NCBI GenBank assembly: GCA_030682715.1
Contig: JAUXNQ010000063.1
Coordinates: 1 to 52,309 of the forward strand
DNA: 52,309 nucleotides
DNA from: Methylotenera sp.
GTDB lineage: Bacteria > Pseudomonadota > Gammaproteobacteria > Burkholderiales > Methylophilaceae
Reading direction: 5' to 3'
Shown piece after piece: positions 26,248-36,619 of this stretch (position 1 is its first letter; every line of letters starts with the position of its first letter). The translations under genes and the position numbers were made by a program. The notes beneath the pieces are model-generated. The model searched no databases. It saw only the letters and a program-made list of their open reading frames with translations, and was not told the DNA's origin.

Positions 26248-27984
26248 TTAGGCATCACTAAGTAGTTGCCGTTTTGGTAGTTGCACTCTAAAATCTGCGC
26301 CAGTATTGGCGAGTGTGCTTTTCTCTACCGCGAGCGATCCAAAGTGAGCGGTTACTATCTGCTTAGATACTGCTAAACCTAGACCGATACCACCTGGACG
26401 CTGAGTAAAGAAAGGGTCGAATATTTGTTCTTTTTGCGCTTCTGTTACGCCAGCACCGTCATCCGCAACGCTAATCACCACATCATCTTGTGCATCAATA
26501 ATAGACACCGCAACCTTACCGCCTGTTGGCAACACTTGAATCGCATTCAGCAACAAATTAAGTAGCACCTGCGTAATTTGCTCTGCATCGCATTCCACCA
26601 TTATTTGCCCAACAACCGCTTTTTCAGAATGGTTGTTGACTACTATTGCTAGATTAACATCCTTTTTATTGGCCTGCATCCGTAGCATTGCCACCGCATG
26701 CTCAACCAAAGGCACAATATCATGTAGCGCAAATTCGGGCTGGCGCGGACGCGCAGAATCTACCAACGTAGAAACTAGTTTATTTAAACGCTCTGTTTCC
26801 ATGTTAATAAAAGCCACCACTTCTTGGCCTTCTGTACTCAAATCTTTTTCACGCGCTAATACTTGTGCGGATGAGCGCAAAATACCTAAAGGCGTTCTAA
26901 TCTCATGGCTCATAGCAGCCGCCATTTCACCTGCCACCGCCAGCTTAGCTGCGCGCGTCAGATTTTCTTTTGAGAGTGCTAAGTCATCCATCATTTTGCC
27001 AAAAGCATTAGATAAAGCGCGCACCTCTGTGGGCCCCTCGAGCTCTGGTAACACGCCCTGTGATGATCGCATAAATCGATTAGCATAATCAGTCAACTTA
27101 GCTAATGGCTTGGTGATACGGCCTGACAATGGTGCCGCAAATGCAGCTGCAACTAAGCCTGTGATAATTAACAACAAGATAAACATATAACCCATGCGAT
27201 GCACAGGCGCCATCACAACAGATCGATATTGTGCAATTGAAACCACCCAATTAAAAATCGGCGGCGTTACGGAAGGCTGAGTAACTGAATATACCGAGAT
27301 ATCATGCGCCGCAATTATTTTTTCCCAATGCTGAGTCTCTGCCAGCATACGTGTTTGCGAGTTTTTATCATCTACATTAATCAAAGCCGCCGCACTACCC
27401 TGATTTTCAGTACTATCTAAAATTTTAGTAATCGCACGCCAATCAAAAATCACCCATAAAGACCCTACTTTTTGCTGATTTACATCCAATATATCACTAG
27501 CAATAGGTAGCTTATGTTCTGCAAGCTGGTATAAACGCACTGCACGATTGGAAAAGGAAATTTGTAACCACGGCGGTACATCTTTTGCAGGTTTTCCTAT
27601 ATCAGCTGGCTGACTAGAGGCCACTACAGTATTTTGATTGTTCACTACATAAAGCGACTGATACACACCGCGATAGCTTACCTTTAGCTCATTGAGAAAT
27701 TTTGATAAGCGCTTATCAAAGTCGCCAATCACCACTTCATCCATCACCTCTAAACGGCTCCAAGAAACGATATTTTGCAGGCGCTCAAACATCATATCAT
27801 CCACCTGATGCGATGCCGCATTGGCACGGGTCTGCATGTCGCGCACGATCTCTTCTCTTAATACAGTGCGGGCTTCAAAAAATGTGAGTAATGTCACGAT
27901 CAGCATTGGCAACAACGCTGATAGTAAAAAGCCTACTAATAATAGCCGTTTAACTGACATTGACTCTATAAATGATTGATTCAA
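26248..27984 (-). CDS. Membrane sensor histidine kinase with extracytoplasmic sensing domain
   Basis: The 578-residue kinase has a first membrane helix at about 13-33, a large periplasmic dCache-like sensing domain (~35-262), a second helix (~263-285) and a HAMP linker. It continues with a HisKA dimerisation helix bearing His near 360 in AAMSHEIRTPLG and a HATPase domain (NLLLNAIQVLPTGG, VADDGAGV, PGGIGLGLAVSKQI). It is cotranscribed with the sigma54 response regulator as its cognate partner. It is divergent from the porin/PstS-like pair, whose products may determine what reaches the sensor. Confidence 0.95.
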   Translation of the reverse strand: MNQSFIESMSVKRLLLVGFLLSALLPMLIVTLLTFFEARTVLREEIVRDMQTRANAASHQVDDMMFERLQNIVSWSRLEVMDEVVIGDFDKRLSKFLNELKVSYRGVYQSLYVVNNQNTVVASSQPADIGKPAKDVPPWLQISFSNRAVRLYQLAEHKLPIASDILDVNQQKVGSLWVIFDWRAITKILDSTENQGSAAALINVDDKNSQTRMLAETQHWEKIIAAHDISVYSVTQPSVTPPIFNWVVSIAQYRSVVMAPVHRMGYMFILLLIITGLVAAAFAAPLSGRITKPLAKLTDYANRFMRSSQGVLPELEGPTEVRALSNAFGKMMDDLALSKENLTRAAKLAVAGEMAAAMSHEIRTPLGILRSSAQVLAREKDLSTEGQEVVAFINMETERLNKLVSTLVDSARPRQPEFALHDIVPLVEHAVAMLRMQANKKDVNLAIVVNNHSEKAVVGQIMVECDAEQITQVLLNLLLNAIQVLPTGGKVAVSIIDAQDDVVISVADDGAGVTEAQKEQIFDPFFTQRPGGIGLGLAVSKQIVTAHFGSLAVEKSTLANTGADFRVQLPKRQLLSDA

Positions 27985-28154
27985 AATATTAGGCCTACTT
28001 ATGCGTCCGTATGATTAATGATTATCACTGTCACTTGTTTGATTAGTCACAAGGCTTTTAGGTCGCTATCGAATATAATCCGCCTATGCATTTAATTTTC
28101 AATCTATGCTCTTAATTTCAAAAAGTTATCGCGAGTCTAAAGTTTGGAGCATCC

Positions 28155-29165
28155 ATGCATCTAATCAATAAATTCTGTATCGGCAGTGTAGCCCTGCTAC
28201 TGCTGCTGTGCAACACTGTGTATGCAGACGATGTATCAGATTCTGAAAAAGGCTTCATGGATGGCTTCAGATTAGGTGGCTATACCAGTGCTGGCATTAC
28301 GGTTCCGCGTAAATCGGAAACCACCGCTGCTATTAATGAAATCAGCCTGATTTTGACTTGGGAAAATGAAAGCCGCTTTAAATTTTTTAGTGAATTAGAA
28401 TTAGAAAACCCAATTTCTTGGGATGCCGATAATAAATTTAACACCAAACAAAGCTACATTGATTTAGAACGCTTTTACCTAGACTACAACTTATCAGACA
28501 ACGTTAATCTGCGAGGCGGGCGCTTTTTAACACCTACAGGCCGCTGGAACCAGCTTCACGCCTCACCATTAGTATGGACCAGCTCACGTCCTGCAGCTAC
28601 CAGTAGATTATTTCCTACCGCAGCCAACGGTATTATGGCCTTTGGTGCAATCCCGTTTGATAATAGCGCAATTGAGTACTCTATATTTGTTGAAACGCTT
28701 AAAGATATAGATGAAGATGATGACGAGCTAAGATTCAGAAACGCTAAAGGCGCCCGCATCGCCTTTGGTCAACAAGCCAATATTGGCTTGAACTTAATGT
28801 CTTTTGACGAGAGAACAGTGTTCAACACTCGTTACCATATGCTGGGGATAGACTTTATCACCCACCATCGTGGCATTGAGTTTTTAGGAGAGGCATTTCA
28901 GCGCTGGGACTCACACAATAACACTAGCGGTTATGGCGCTTATTTACAAACCGCAGTTCCGCTACCTGTGGGGTCAAACTGGTTTGGTATTGCTCGTATT
29001 GAAACTTTTCATCGGCCAGATGAAGGACATCAACAACGCTGGCTAATTGGCACAACTTGGCGCGTCAAGCCTACTCAATTATTGAAGCTAGAGTTCACTG
29101 GTGGTAGCGCAGACCAACCAGAATCACCTCGCGGCTTCTTGGCTTCATTTGCGGTATTGTTCTAA
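28155..29165 (+). CDS. Outer-membrane beta-barrel (porin-like) protein
   Basis: The 336-residue precursor has a signal peptide ending at VYA (about 24) and then alternating hydrophobic/polar strands typical of a porin: FRLGGYTSAGIT, FKFFSELELENP, LRGGRFLTPTGRW, GYGAYLQTAVPL. The C-terminal signature ends in Phe (FAVLF). GRFLTPTGRWNQLHA resembles the strand-loop of phosphate/phosphonate-selective porins. A TATAAT at 28074-28079 is a candidate -10 box. The stop codon overlaps the next start (TAATG), so the two proteins are probably made together. Confidence 0.82.
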   Translation: MHLINKFCIGSVALLLLLCNTVYADDVSDSEKGFMDGFRLGGYTSAGITVPRKSETTAAINEISLILTWENESRFKFFSELELENPISWDADNKFNTKQSYIDLERFYLDYNLSDNVNLRGGRFLTPTGRWNQLHASPLVWTSSRPAATSRLFPTAANGIMAFGAIPFDNSAIEYSIFVETLKDIDEDDDELRFRNAKGARIAFGQQANIGLNLMSFDERTVFNTRYHMLGIDFITHHRGIEFLGEAFQRWDSHNNTSGYGAYLQTAVPLPVGSNWFGIARIETFHRPDEGHQQRWLIGTTWRVKPTQLLKLEFTGGSADQPESPRGFLASFAVLF

Positions 29166-29644
29166 TGCGCGGATTTATCTCAATATTGCTATTGATAATA
29201 GGCTTGTATTTGCAAGCGACAGGCATGGCTGCGGAAAAATCTATTATTGCCGTGATTGTGACCAACGACAATCCAAACAAAAGTATTTCCTTGGGTGAAC
29301 TTAAGCTTATTTACTGGCGCAAGAAAACTTACTGGGCCAATGGTCAACGTATCCATCCCATTAACCTACCCTCTGATAACCCACTAAGATTGCAGTTCTC
29401 AAGCAGTATATTAGGCAGTGCGCCAAGTGCGCAAAATGATTACTGGAATGGCTTGTACTTTCATGGCATATCACCACCGTACGTGCTGTACTCAGACGAA
29501 GCGGCAATTCGCTACGTACAAGAAACTGCTGGCAGTATTGCTTATGCAGATGCCTGTAAATTGGACAATCGCGTTAAACCATTACTCTGGTTACTCCCCA
29601 ATGGTGAAACAACAAGCAACCCTTCCCTCGCTAACTGTAATTAG
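29165..29644 (+). CDS. Small PstS-like periplasmic protein
   Basis: The 159-residue precursor has a signal peptide (about 1-22) and one half of a phosphate-binding-protein-like fold. SLGELKLIYWRKKTYWANGQRIHPINLPSDNPLRLQFSSSIL and AIRYVQETAGSIAYAD are typical of small PstS-like proteins often found with two-component systems and porins. It lacks the second lobe of a full PstS (about 300 aa), so it is probably not a standalone transport receptor. It may bind a ligand or partner near the sensor kinase. Translationally coupled to the porin gene. Confidence 0.78.
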   Translation: MRGFISILLLIIGLYLQATGMAAEKSIIAVIVTNDNPNKSISLGELKLIYWRKKTYWANGQRIHPINLPSDNPLRLQFSSSILGSAPSAQNDYWNGLYFHGISPPYVLYSDEAAIRYVQETAGSIAYADACKLDNRVKPLLWLLPNGETTSNPSLANCN

Positions 29645-29737
29645 CATTAGTTGTAATTAACGCTAATCAACAACCAAAATGCTTTATGCAATATTTGTAT
29701 GGAATTGGTTTACCAAAACTAAAGTTACCTACATTTC

Positions 29738-29764
29738 TTGCATAATTTGTTTCAAATTACGCAC
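29738..29764. promoter_or_regulatory. 27-bp dyad, candidate enhancer site for the sigma54 activator
   Basis: TTGCATAATTTG and CAAATTACGCAC pair at 10 of 12 positions around a TTT centre, about 172 bp upstream of the predicted sigma54 start site. That is the usual distance for binding by NtrC-type activators. A second, weaker dyad lies at 29641-29666 (TTAGCATTA/TAACGCTAA), just past the PstS-like stop codon. Confidence 0.55.
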
Positions 29765-29896
29765 AAATCATTACCCATCACAGGCAACTGCCCTCTGCTC
29801 AGAACTTTGTTTGAAATTTATAATCTATTGATTTATAAATGAAAATTTAATTACAGCGTAGTCATTCTGCTTAAATATGCGTCACCTAATAAAAGT

Positions 29897-29912
29897 TAGG
29901 CACACTCTTTGC
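29897..29912 (+). promoter_or_regulatory. Sigma54-type -24/-12 promoter of the four-gene operon
   Basis: The sequence TAGGCACACTCTTTGC carries GG at 29899-29900 and GC at 29911-29912, exactly 12 bp apart. It matches TGGCAC-N5-TTGC at all but one position. The predicted transcript start is near 29924, about 26 bp before the ATG at 29950 and just upstream of its RBS. No comparable -35/-10 pair was seen. Confidence 0.75.
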
Positions 29913-29949
29913 GTAACTGTAAGCATATTTAATTAAGGTGAAATATAAA

Positions 29950-30594
29950 ATGCTTAGCCTAAGTTTTGATGCAAGCCCATTATTTTTTAACGCAGAAGCT
30001 GCCTATCAAACGCGCCCATTTACAGCAGCCAAAAGACAACGTGTAAGCAATACCAAGATAGCATGCTCAGAAATAGACGCACCTGACCGTAGAGAAATTG
30101 AACAATTTATCCATGATGTATTTGCACATACGTATGGTGCAGATGTGCAACATTTCATGCCGCAATTGATTAGCCTGCGTGATGAAAACAATGAGTTAGT
30201 CGCCGCATTTGGCATGCGCAAAGCACACATAGAACCGTTATTTTTAGAGCGCTATTTAGATGCGCCGATTGAAACAGTCATGTCCAATCGCTTTAATCGT
30301 GTCATTACTCGCCATCAAATTACCGAAATTGGTAATTTAGCAGTGGCTAATCCTCGCAATGCAGGCGTTTTAATCGCCAATATCATTCAACACAACTTAG
30401 ACATTAATATTGAATGGTGTGTTGCTACTGCTCACCACAGCCTACAAAATGGATTAGTGAAAGGCGGGCGTGATGTTTATGCTTTACAAGGTGCAGATAA
30501 ATCACGCTTAAGCGCTACAGAGCAAGCCACATGGGGAAGTTACTACGACAACTCACCACAAGTAGTTGCAGTTAAAGGCGTAACGGCACTATAA
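29950..30594 (+). CDS. Thermostable hemolysin family protein (GNAT/LuxI-like)
   Basis: The 214-residue protein resembles the thermostable hemolysin family of Vibrio-type bacteria (Pfam T_hemolysin, from memory). Conserved-looking parts are FIHDVFAHTYGADVQHFMPQLI, AAFGMRKA, FLERYLDAPIE and EIGNLAVANPRNAGVLI. The layout (substrate-entry segment, AxFGxR strand, YLD, EIGNLAV strand, WCVATAH) is reminiscent of GNAT acyltransferases and acyl-homoserine-lactone synthases, so a biosynthetic acyl-transfer role is more likely than haemolysis. ATG at 29950 has an AAGGTG site 9 bases upstream. First gene of the sigma54 operon. Confidence 0.75.
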   Translation: MLSLSFDASPLFFNAEAAYQTRPFTAAKRQRVSNTKIACSEIDAPDRREIEQFIHDVFAHTYGADVQHFMPQLISLRDENNELVAAFGMRKAHIEPLFLERYLDAPIETVMSNRFNRVITRHQITEIGNLAVANPRNAGVLIANIIQHNLDINIEWCVATAHHSLQNGLVKGGRDVYALQGADKSRLSATEQATWGSYYDNSPQVVAVKGVTAL

Positions 30595-30596
30595 CC

Positions 30597-32180
30597 ATGA
30601 CGCAGCAACACAAAATTAATCAGGCAATCGCCAAACATGCGATTATGCATGCAGATAAAATCGCACTACGTGGCATGGATTGCAGCCTCACTTATGCTGA
30701 ACTGCAAACTGCGATTCAACTTCAAAGCCAAGCTTGGCATGATTTTACCCAAGAAAAATCTACGATTGCACCGCCAACCATTGCCTTAGCGGTAGAAAAC
30801 CATCCAGCTTGGGTAGTGTTAGATTTAGCGGCATTAGAAAGTAACCTACCGCTTATTCCGCTACCGTTCTTTTTTTCAAGCGAACAATGGCTACACGCTA
30901 TGCAAGACGCTGGTGCTAATATCGTGGTCACTGACCAGCCAGCGTTATTCGAACCACTACTGATAGATAAAATAGTGCGCAAAACGCAATGGATTATCGC
31001 GGGCAAAACACTCACCCAATTTGAGTTGCAGCCTTCACCAAAAGTCGCGTTACCCTTAAATACGGCGAAAATCACTTACACCTCTGGCACAACGGGCAAC
31101 CCTAAAGGCGTGTGCTTAAGCCCAGACAATATGATGAATGTTGCAACATCCATCGCTGACGCAACGAAAGTTACGCCTGATGACATTCATTTAAATGTAT
31201 TACCGCTGGCTACTTTATTAGAAAACATCGCTGGCATTTATGCACCATTATTCGCTGGCGCTACTTGCGTGCTCCTGCCTAGTAGCGAAATTGGCTTAAG
31301 TGGCGCATCTGGCCTCAATATTCAAAAACTATTAGCGGCACTTAAACACTCACTAGCAACAACAGCAATTTTCACTCCAGAGCTACTTAATGCACTGGTT
31401 TGCCAGATTGAGTTAAACCAGCTTGAGTTAGTCCAGGTTGAGTTAAGTAAGCTTAAATTAAACAAAGCTGAAGCTGACGCAACGCTACCAAGTTCATTAC
31501 GCTTTTTAGCAGTAGGTGGCGCATCCGTATCGCCTAACTTACTCAAGCGCGCACAAGCGTTATCAGTACCAGTATACGAAGGCTACGGCCTTTCAGAGTG
31601 CGCCTCTGTGGTTGCATTAAACACACCCGCCTTTAATAAAATTGGCAGTGTAGGTAAAGTGTTGCCTCACCTAAAAGTCGAATTCACCAACGACCATGAA
31701 ATTATTGTCACAGGCAATGCTTATCTAGGTTACGTAGGGCAAACTGCCGTGCAATCTAACAGTATTCACACAGGCGATATTGGACATATTGACGAAGACG
31801 GCTACCTCAACATCACTGGCCGCAAAAAGAATATCTTTATCACCTCTTTTGGTCGCAATATTTCGCCAGAATGGGTGGAGCGAGAACTGACAATCTCCCC
31901 TTACATTGCACAAGCAGCATTATTTGGTGAAGCTAAACCATGGAACACCGCCATTATTGTAGCCAGAAAAGGCAGCGCAACTGCAGAGATTGAAAACGCG
32001 ATTCAACACATCAATCAAGGTCTGCCAGATTACGCAAGAATCACGCAATGGATAAGTGCGGATGCGCCATTTACACTTGCCAACCAACAACTTACCTCCA
32101 ACGGCAGAAACCGTAGAGACATGATTTGGCAACATTATGAACAAAAAATTAACGCGCTATATGAAAGGCAATACGCATGA
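30597..32180 (+). CDS. AMP-binding acyl-activating enzyme (acyl-AMP or acyl-CoA ligase)
   Basis: The 527-residue adenylate-forming enzyme has the P-loop-like motif ITYTSGTTGNPKG (about 158-170), the A5-type motif YEGYGLSECA, and HTGDIGHIDEDGYLNITGRKKN (A7/A8 core motifs). The C-terminal cap has FGRNISPEWVE in place of the usual hinge. It is shorter than FadD (about 560). It would activate a fatty or aromatic carboxylate as an acyl-adenylate. It begins 2 bp after the hemolysin-family stop codon and overlaps the next gene by 4 bp, so it belongs to a tightly coupled operon. Confidence 0.9.
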   Translation: MTQQHKINQAIAKHAIMHADKIALRGMDCSLTYAELQTAIQLQSQAWHDFTQEKSTIAPPTIALAVENHPAWVVLDLAALESNLPLIPLPFFFSSEQWLHAMQDAGANIVVTDQPALFEPLLIDKIVRKTQWIIAGKTLTQFELQPSPKVALPLNTAKITYTSGTTGNPKGVCLSPDNMMNVATSIADATKVTPDDIHLNVLPLATLLENIAGIYAPLFAGATCVLLPSSEIGLSGASGLNIQKLLAALKHSLATTAIFTPELLNALVCQIELNQLELVQVELSKLKLNKAEADATLPSSLRFLAVGGASVSPNLLKRAQALSVPVYEGYGLSECASVVALNTPAFNKIGSVGKVLPHLKVEFTNDHEIIVTGNAYLGYVGQTAVQSNSIHTGDIGHIDEDGYLNITGRKKNIFITSFGRNISPEWVERELTISPYIAQAALFGEAKPWNTAIIVARKGSATAEIENAIQHINQGLPDYARITQWISADAPFTLANQQLTSNGRNRRDMIWQHYEQKINALYERQYA

Positions 32181-32854
32181 CTGTGTATCAAAAATTATTA
32201 CAAGCTACAGAAAAAGAACGTACAGAACTCCTAAGCTTACCGCTCATTACCAAAGGTGCAGCAGGTGAGATCTCTCATAATACTTATGTTGGCTTTTTAA
32301 CGCAGGCTTATCATCACGTAAAACACACCACACCACTACTCATGACTTGCGGTGGCCGCTTACCTGCTCACTATGAATGGCTACGTACCGCAGTTGGTGA
32401 ATATATTGAAGAAGAAATGGGCCATCAAGAATGGATACTCAACGACATTGAAGTATGCGGTGGTGATAGAGAAGCTGTTCGCAATAGCGCCACACCAGCA
32501 ACAAGTGCCAGCATAGCCACCGAAGTGATGGTCGCTTATGCATACGACATGATCAACCGTGTCAACCCTATCGGTTTTTTCGGCATGGTACTCGTACTGG
32601 AAGGCACAAGCACAGCAGTTGCCACGCAAGCGGGTGAAACCTTAATGCAATCACTCAACCTACCAAAAAAAGCATTTAGCTACTTACTGTCCCACGGCTC
32701 TCTGGATATTAGCCATGTATCATTTTACGAAAGTTTAGTGAATCAAGTGACTAACCCAGAAGACCAAGCAACCCTGATTCACAGTGCTAAAATATTTTAT
32801 AGATTATATGGTGATATATTCCGTACAATAGAGGCCGAATATATGCAAAATTGA
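32177..32854 (+). CDS. Heme-oxygenase-like diiron (TenA-related) protein
   Basis: The 225-residue all-helical protein resembles iron-containing redox enzymes of the heme-oxygenase-like diiron oxidase superfamily, which includes UndA, BesC and CADD-type enzymes. Candidate metal ligands are in HHVKHTTPLL, EEEMGHQEWILNDIE, VLEGTS and the late D..H pair in SLDISHVSFYESL. It lacks the TenA thiaminase Cys context. It could oxidatively cleave or desaturate an acyl substrate delivered by the ligase. Substrate and product cannot be deduced from sequence. The ATGA overlap indicates translational coupling. Confidence 0.75.
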   Translation: MTVYQKLLQATEKERTELLSLPLITKGAAGEISHNTYVGFLTQAYHHVKHTTPLLMTCGGRLPAHYEWLRTAVGEYIEEEMGHQEWILNDIEVCGGDREAVRNSATPATSASIATEVMVAYAYDMINRVNPIGFFGMVLVLEGTSTAVATQAGETLMQSLNLPKKAFSYLLSHGSLDISHVSFYESLVNQVTNPEDQATLIHSAKIFYRLYGDIFRTIEAEYMQN

Positions 32855-32865
32855 ATAGGATTCCT

Positions 32866-33666
32866 ATGCAACTAAAAAACAAATGCATTCTGCTCACAGG
32901 CGCTACTGGTGGTATCGGTAAACACTTAGCATTAATGCTTGCACGCAAAGGCGCAAACCTCATATTAGTTGGCCGTGATAGCAATAAGCTTGAAACTTTG
33001 GCGCATCAAATTCAAAACAAAGGTGGCAACGCAAAAACCATCGTGGCTGACTTCGAAATAGCGGGCACCGCACAACAAGTGGTACAGCAAGCGACTACAG
33101 CCTTTGACGGTGTTGATATTTTAATCAACAATGCCGCGATTCTTGACTTCATCCTATTCGATAACCAAAGCCCTGAACGTATTGCACAAATGGTGCAAAC
33201 CAACGTCACAGCACCTATTCAGCTTGCCAATGCAATGTTGCCACACTTCCGATCTAATCATCAGGGTCAGTTTGTCATGATAGGCTCTATTCTGGGCTCG
33301 CTGGGCTTTCCACATTACGCAACTTACTGTGCTACAAAATTTGCAATCCACGGCTTTTCGCAGGCACTACGTCGTGAGCTGGTGGATACCAACATTAATG
33401 TCACCTACATTGCGCCACGGAGCATTAATACACCCATGAACGACGCGGCAACGCTCGCAATGCTTGCTAAAACTGGGGGAAATGTTGACGAGCCTGAGAA
33501 AGTAGCAGCGACTATTGTTAAAGCGATAGAGCATCAAAAACAGGAAGTTTTTATTGGGCAACCAGAGTCATTTTTTGCTTGGCTCAATGGCTTTATGCCA
33601 AGTTTTGTGAATTTAGGGCTTAAAAAACAAGCACGATTAGCTAAAGAGTTTGCTGCAAAAAAATAA
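32866..33666 (+). CDS. Short-chain dehydrogenase/reductase
   Basis: The 266-residue classical SDR has the cofactor motif TGATGGIGKHLA (about 11-22), ILINNAAI (NNAG-equivalent), Ser in MIGSILGS and YATYCATK (YxxxK). The C-terminal variable region ends in a hydrophobic helix (WLNGFMPSFVNLGLKKQ), suggesting membrane contact or an acyl-like substrate. ATG at 32866 has an AGGA site. An in-frame TTG at 32851 overlaps the previous stop codon but gives a poorer N-terminus. Last gene of the operon, followed by dispersed repeat copy 2. Confidence 0.9.
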   Translation: MQLKNKCILLTGATGGIGKHLALMLARKGANLILVGRDSNKLETLAHQIQNKGGNAKTIVADFEIAGTAQQVVQQATTAFDGVDILINNAAILDFILFDNQSPERIAQMVQTNVTAPIQLANAMLPHFRSNHQGQFVMIGSILGSLGFPHYATYCATKFAIHGFSQALRRELVDTNINVTYIAPRSINTPMNDAATLAMLAKTGGNVDEPEKVAATIVKAIEHQKQEVFIGQPESFFAWLNGFMPSFVNLGLKKQARLAKEFAAKK

Positions 33667-33708
33667 CAGGCACACATTGCAACTTGCTTCCACAGGTTAG
33701 GCCTCAGC

Positions 33709-33954
33709 TATACTTATAGCTAGTCCTCTAAATAATGGCAGTATTTGTAGATTGAAGCCTCAACGCTCACCGTCGTCATTCCCGCATACGACTTCACATG
33801 TGCTTTAGCACTTAGTGAATCGGAGTGCCTGTGGTGCGTAGGCGGGAATCCAGACTACGTGAATACTAGCTTTTTTTACAATAAACTACCATTCGTGACC
33901 ATCACCTTGACTGGATACCAGCCTGCGCTGGTATGACGTTATTTGTGAGATTAA
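33709..33954 (-). repeat. Dispersed ~250-bp repeat, copy 2
   Basis: Inverted counterpart of 16556-16857. The strongest identity spans the core from the CATTCCCGCATACGACTTCAC side to GGCGGGAATC (about 33775-33850). The right end contains a hairpin ataccagcctgcgctggtat (33916-33935) that could act as a terminator. It lies 42 bp after the SDR stop codon. Confidence 0.85.
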
Positions 33955-33975
33955 CTATAAACTGCCTGACTTTAC

Positions 33976-34122
33976 CTAAACGTAAAGCACAACTGGAAAC
34001 ACTGTTACAGCCAAAACAAGAATCACCCACTCCATGCCCCAGCGCTCTAAATGTCCCGTGAAGTGAAAAAAAAGCGTAGTAATTGCAACAAGGTAATAAC
34101 TGATATAGATAGTTAATGCCAT
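33976..34122 (-). CDS. Small membrane protein, 48 aa
   Basis: The frame encodes MALTIYISYYLVAITTLFFH followed by a short polar loop (TGHLERWG) and a second hydrophobic stretch (WVILVLAVTVFPVVLYV). It is a two-helix hairpin protein with no recognised family. A GGTG site lies about 6 bases before the ATG. The frame is open further upstream to 34197, but the added part has odd composition. It lies next to a dispersed repeat and could be fortuitous. Confidence 0.4.
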   Translation of the reverse strand: MALTIYISYYLVAITTLFFHFTGHLERWGMEWVILVLAVTVFPVVLYV

Positions 34123-34427
34123 AATTTCACCAATACTATTTAAGTTTGAGTTAACGCGGTATAGAAGTAAGCAGTGTAACAAAAAGCATAACAACACACT
34201 AAATTAAGCAATTTCAGAATGCTCAGCCAAAGACACTCTACTAAAGACACACTACGCTAGCTAGTCATCAAAAAAATAACGATTTGATAAGACGAACAAA
34301 CTAGTCTCTACACCACATAGATATTACGACCATTCCTTACATTACTTTAATAATCATTATACTGCCATTAATAACTTGACTTAAACACTTGGTTTTATAG
34401 TCAATTTAGCGTATATTTCGCTAATTG

Positions 34428-34506
34428 CTAGGGGTCTGTATTTTACCAAAATACAGTGAGATATACCCTTCGAACCTGATGCGGGTCATGCCGCCGTAGG
34501 AAAGCA
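34428..34506 (+). promoter_or_regulatory. TPP riboswitch (THI element) of thiC
   Basis: The sequence carries the conserved blocks of the thiamine pyrophosphate aptamer: gggg-tctg (P2 side), the P3 hairpin ctgtatttt/aaaatacag, tgaga, acccttcgaacctgat, cgggtcatgcc and gtagga. It lies in the long thiC leader and would shut off thiamine synthesis when TPP is plentiful. Confidence 0.95.
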
Positions 34507-34523
34507 TCTATTCGCTTTCCTAC
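34496..34523 (+). promoter_or_regulatory. Hairpin overlapping the riboswitch 3' edge
   Basis: GTAGGAAAGC (34496-34505) and GCTTTCCTAC (34514-34523) form a perfect 10-bp stem with an 8-nt loop. The 5' arm uses bases from the closing part of the aptamer, so this stem and the ligand-bound fold are probably mutually exclusive. It is a plausible antiterminator/anti-aptamer arm. Confidence 0.55.
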
Positions 34524-34533
34524 AAATATACTA

Positions 34534-34568
34534 GTAAGGGCACGCAGTTTTCCTGCTCCTTACATTTT
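34534..34568 (+). terminator. Attenuator-like hairpin upstream of thiC
   Basis: GTAAGG...GCAG and CTGC..CCTTAC form an interrupted stem followed by ATTTTTG, just before the thiC RBS. It is a candidate intrinsic terminator or RBS-proximal switch for the TPP riboswitch. Confidence 0.5.
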
Positions 34569-34574
34569 TGCTAG

Positions 34575-36467
<1,893 letters not shown>

Positions 36468-36510
36468 TTACACGCTGACTTTCTCAAGCTTTTATTCTTG
36501 ATTTGAACTC

Positions 36511-36548
36511 AACAAAACAGCCAGCTATCCGCTGGCTGTTTTGTTTTT
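36511..36548 (+). terminator. Intrinsic terminator of thiC
   Basis: AACAAAACAGCCAGC and GCTGGCTGTTTTGTT pair as a 15-bp stem with a 5-nt loop followed by TTT, 43 bp after the thiC stop codon. Confidence 0.93.
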
Positions 36549-36619
36549 AATTCAATCAATTGTATTCACGCCTAGCAAATAAAAAAGGCGTAAAATAGCA
36601 ACATTCAAGGAAAAAACTT

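Noticed and set aside
32177-32854. Thiaminase II (TenA) linked to the nearby thiC
   Set aside because: It sits in a different, upstream operon, lacks the TenA active-site Cys context and shows a diiron-type His/Glu pattern.
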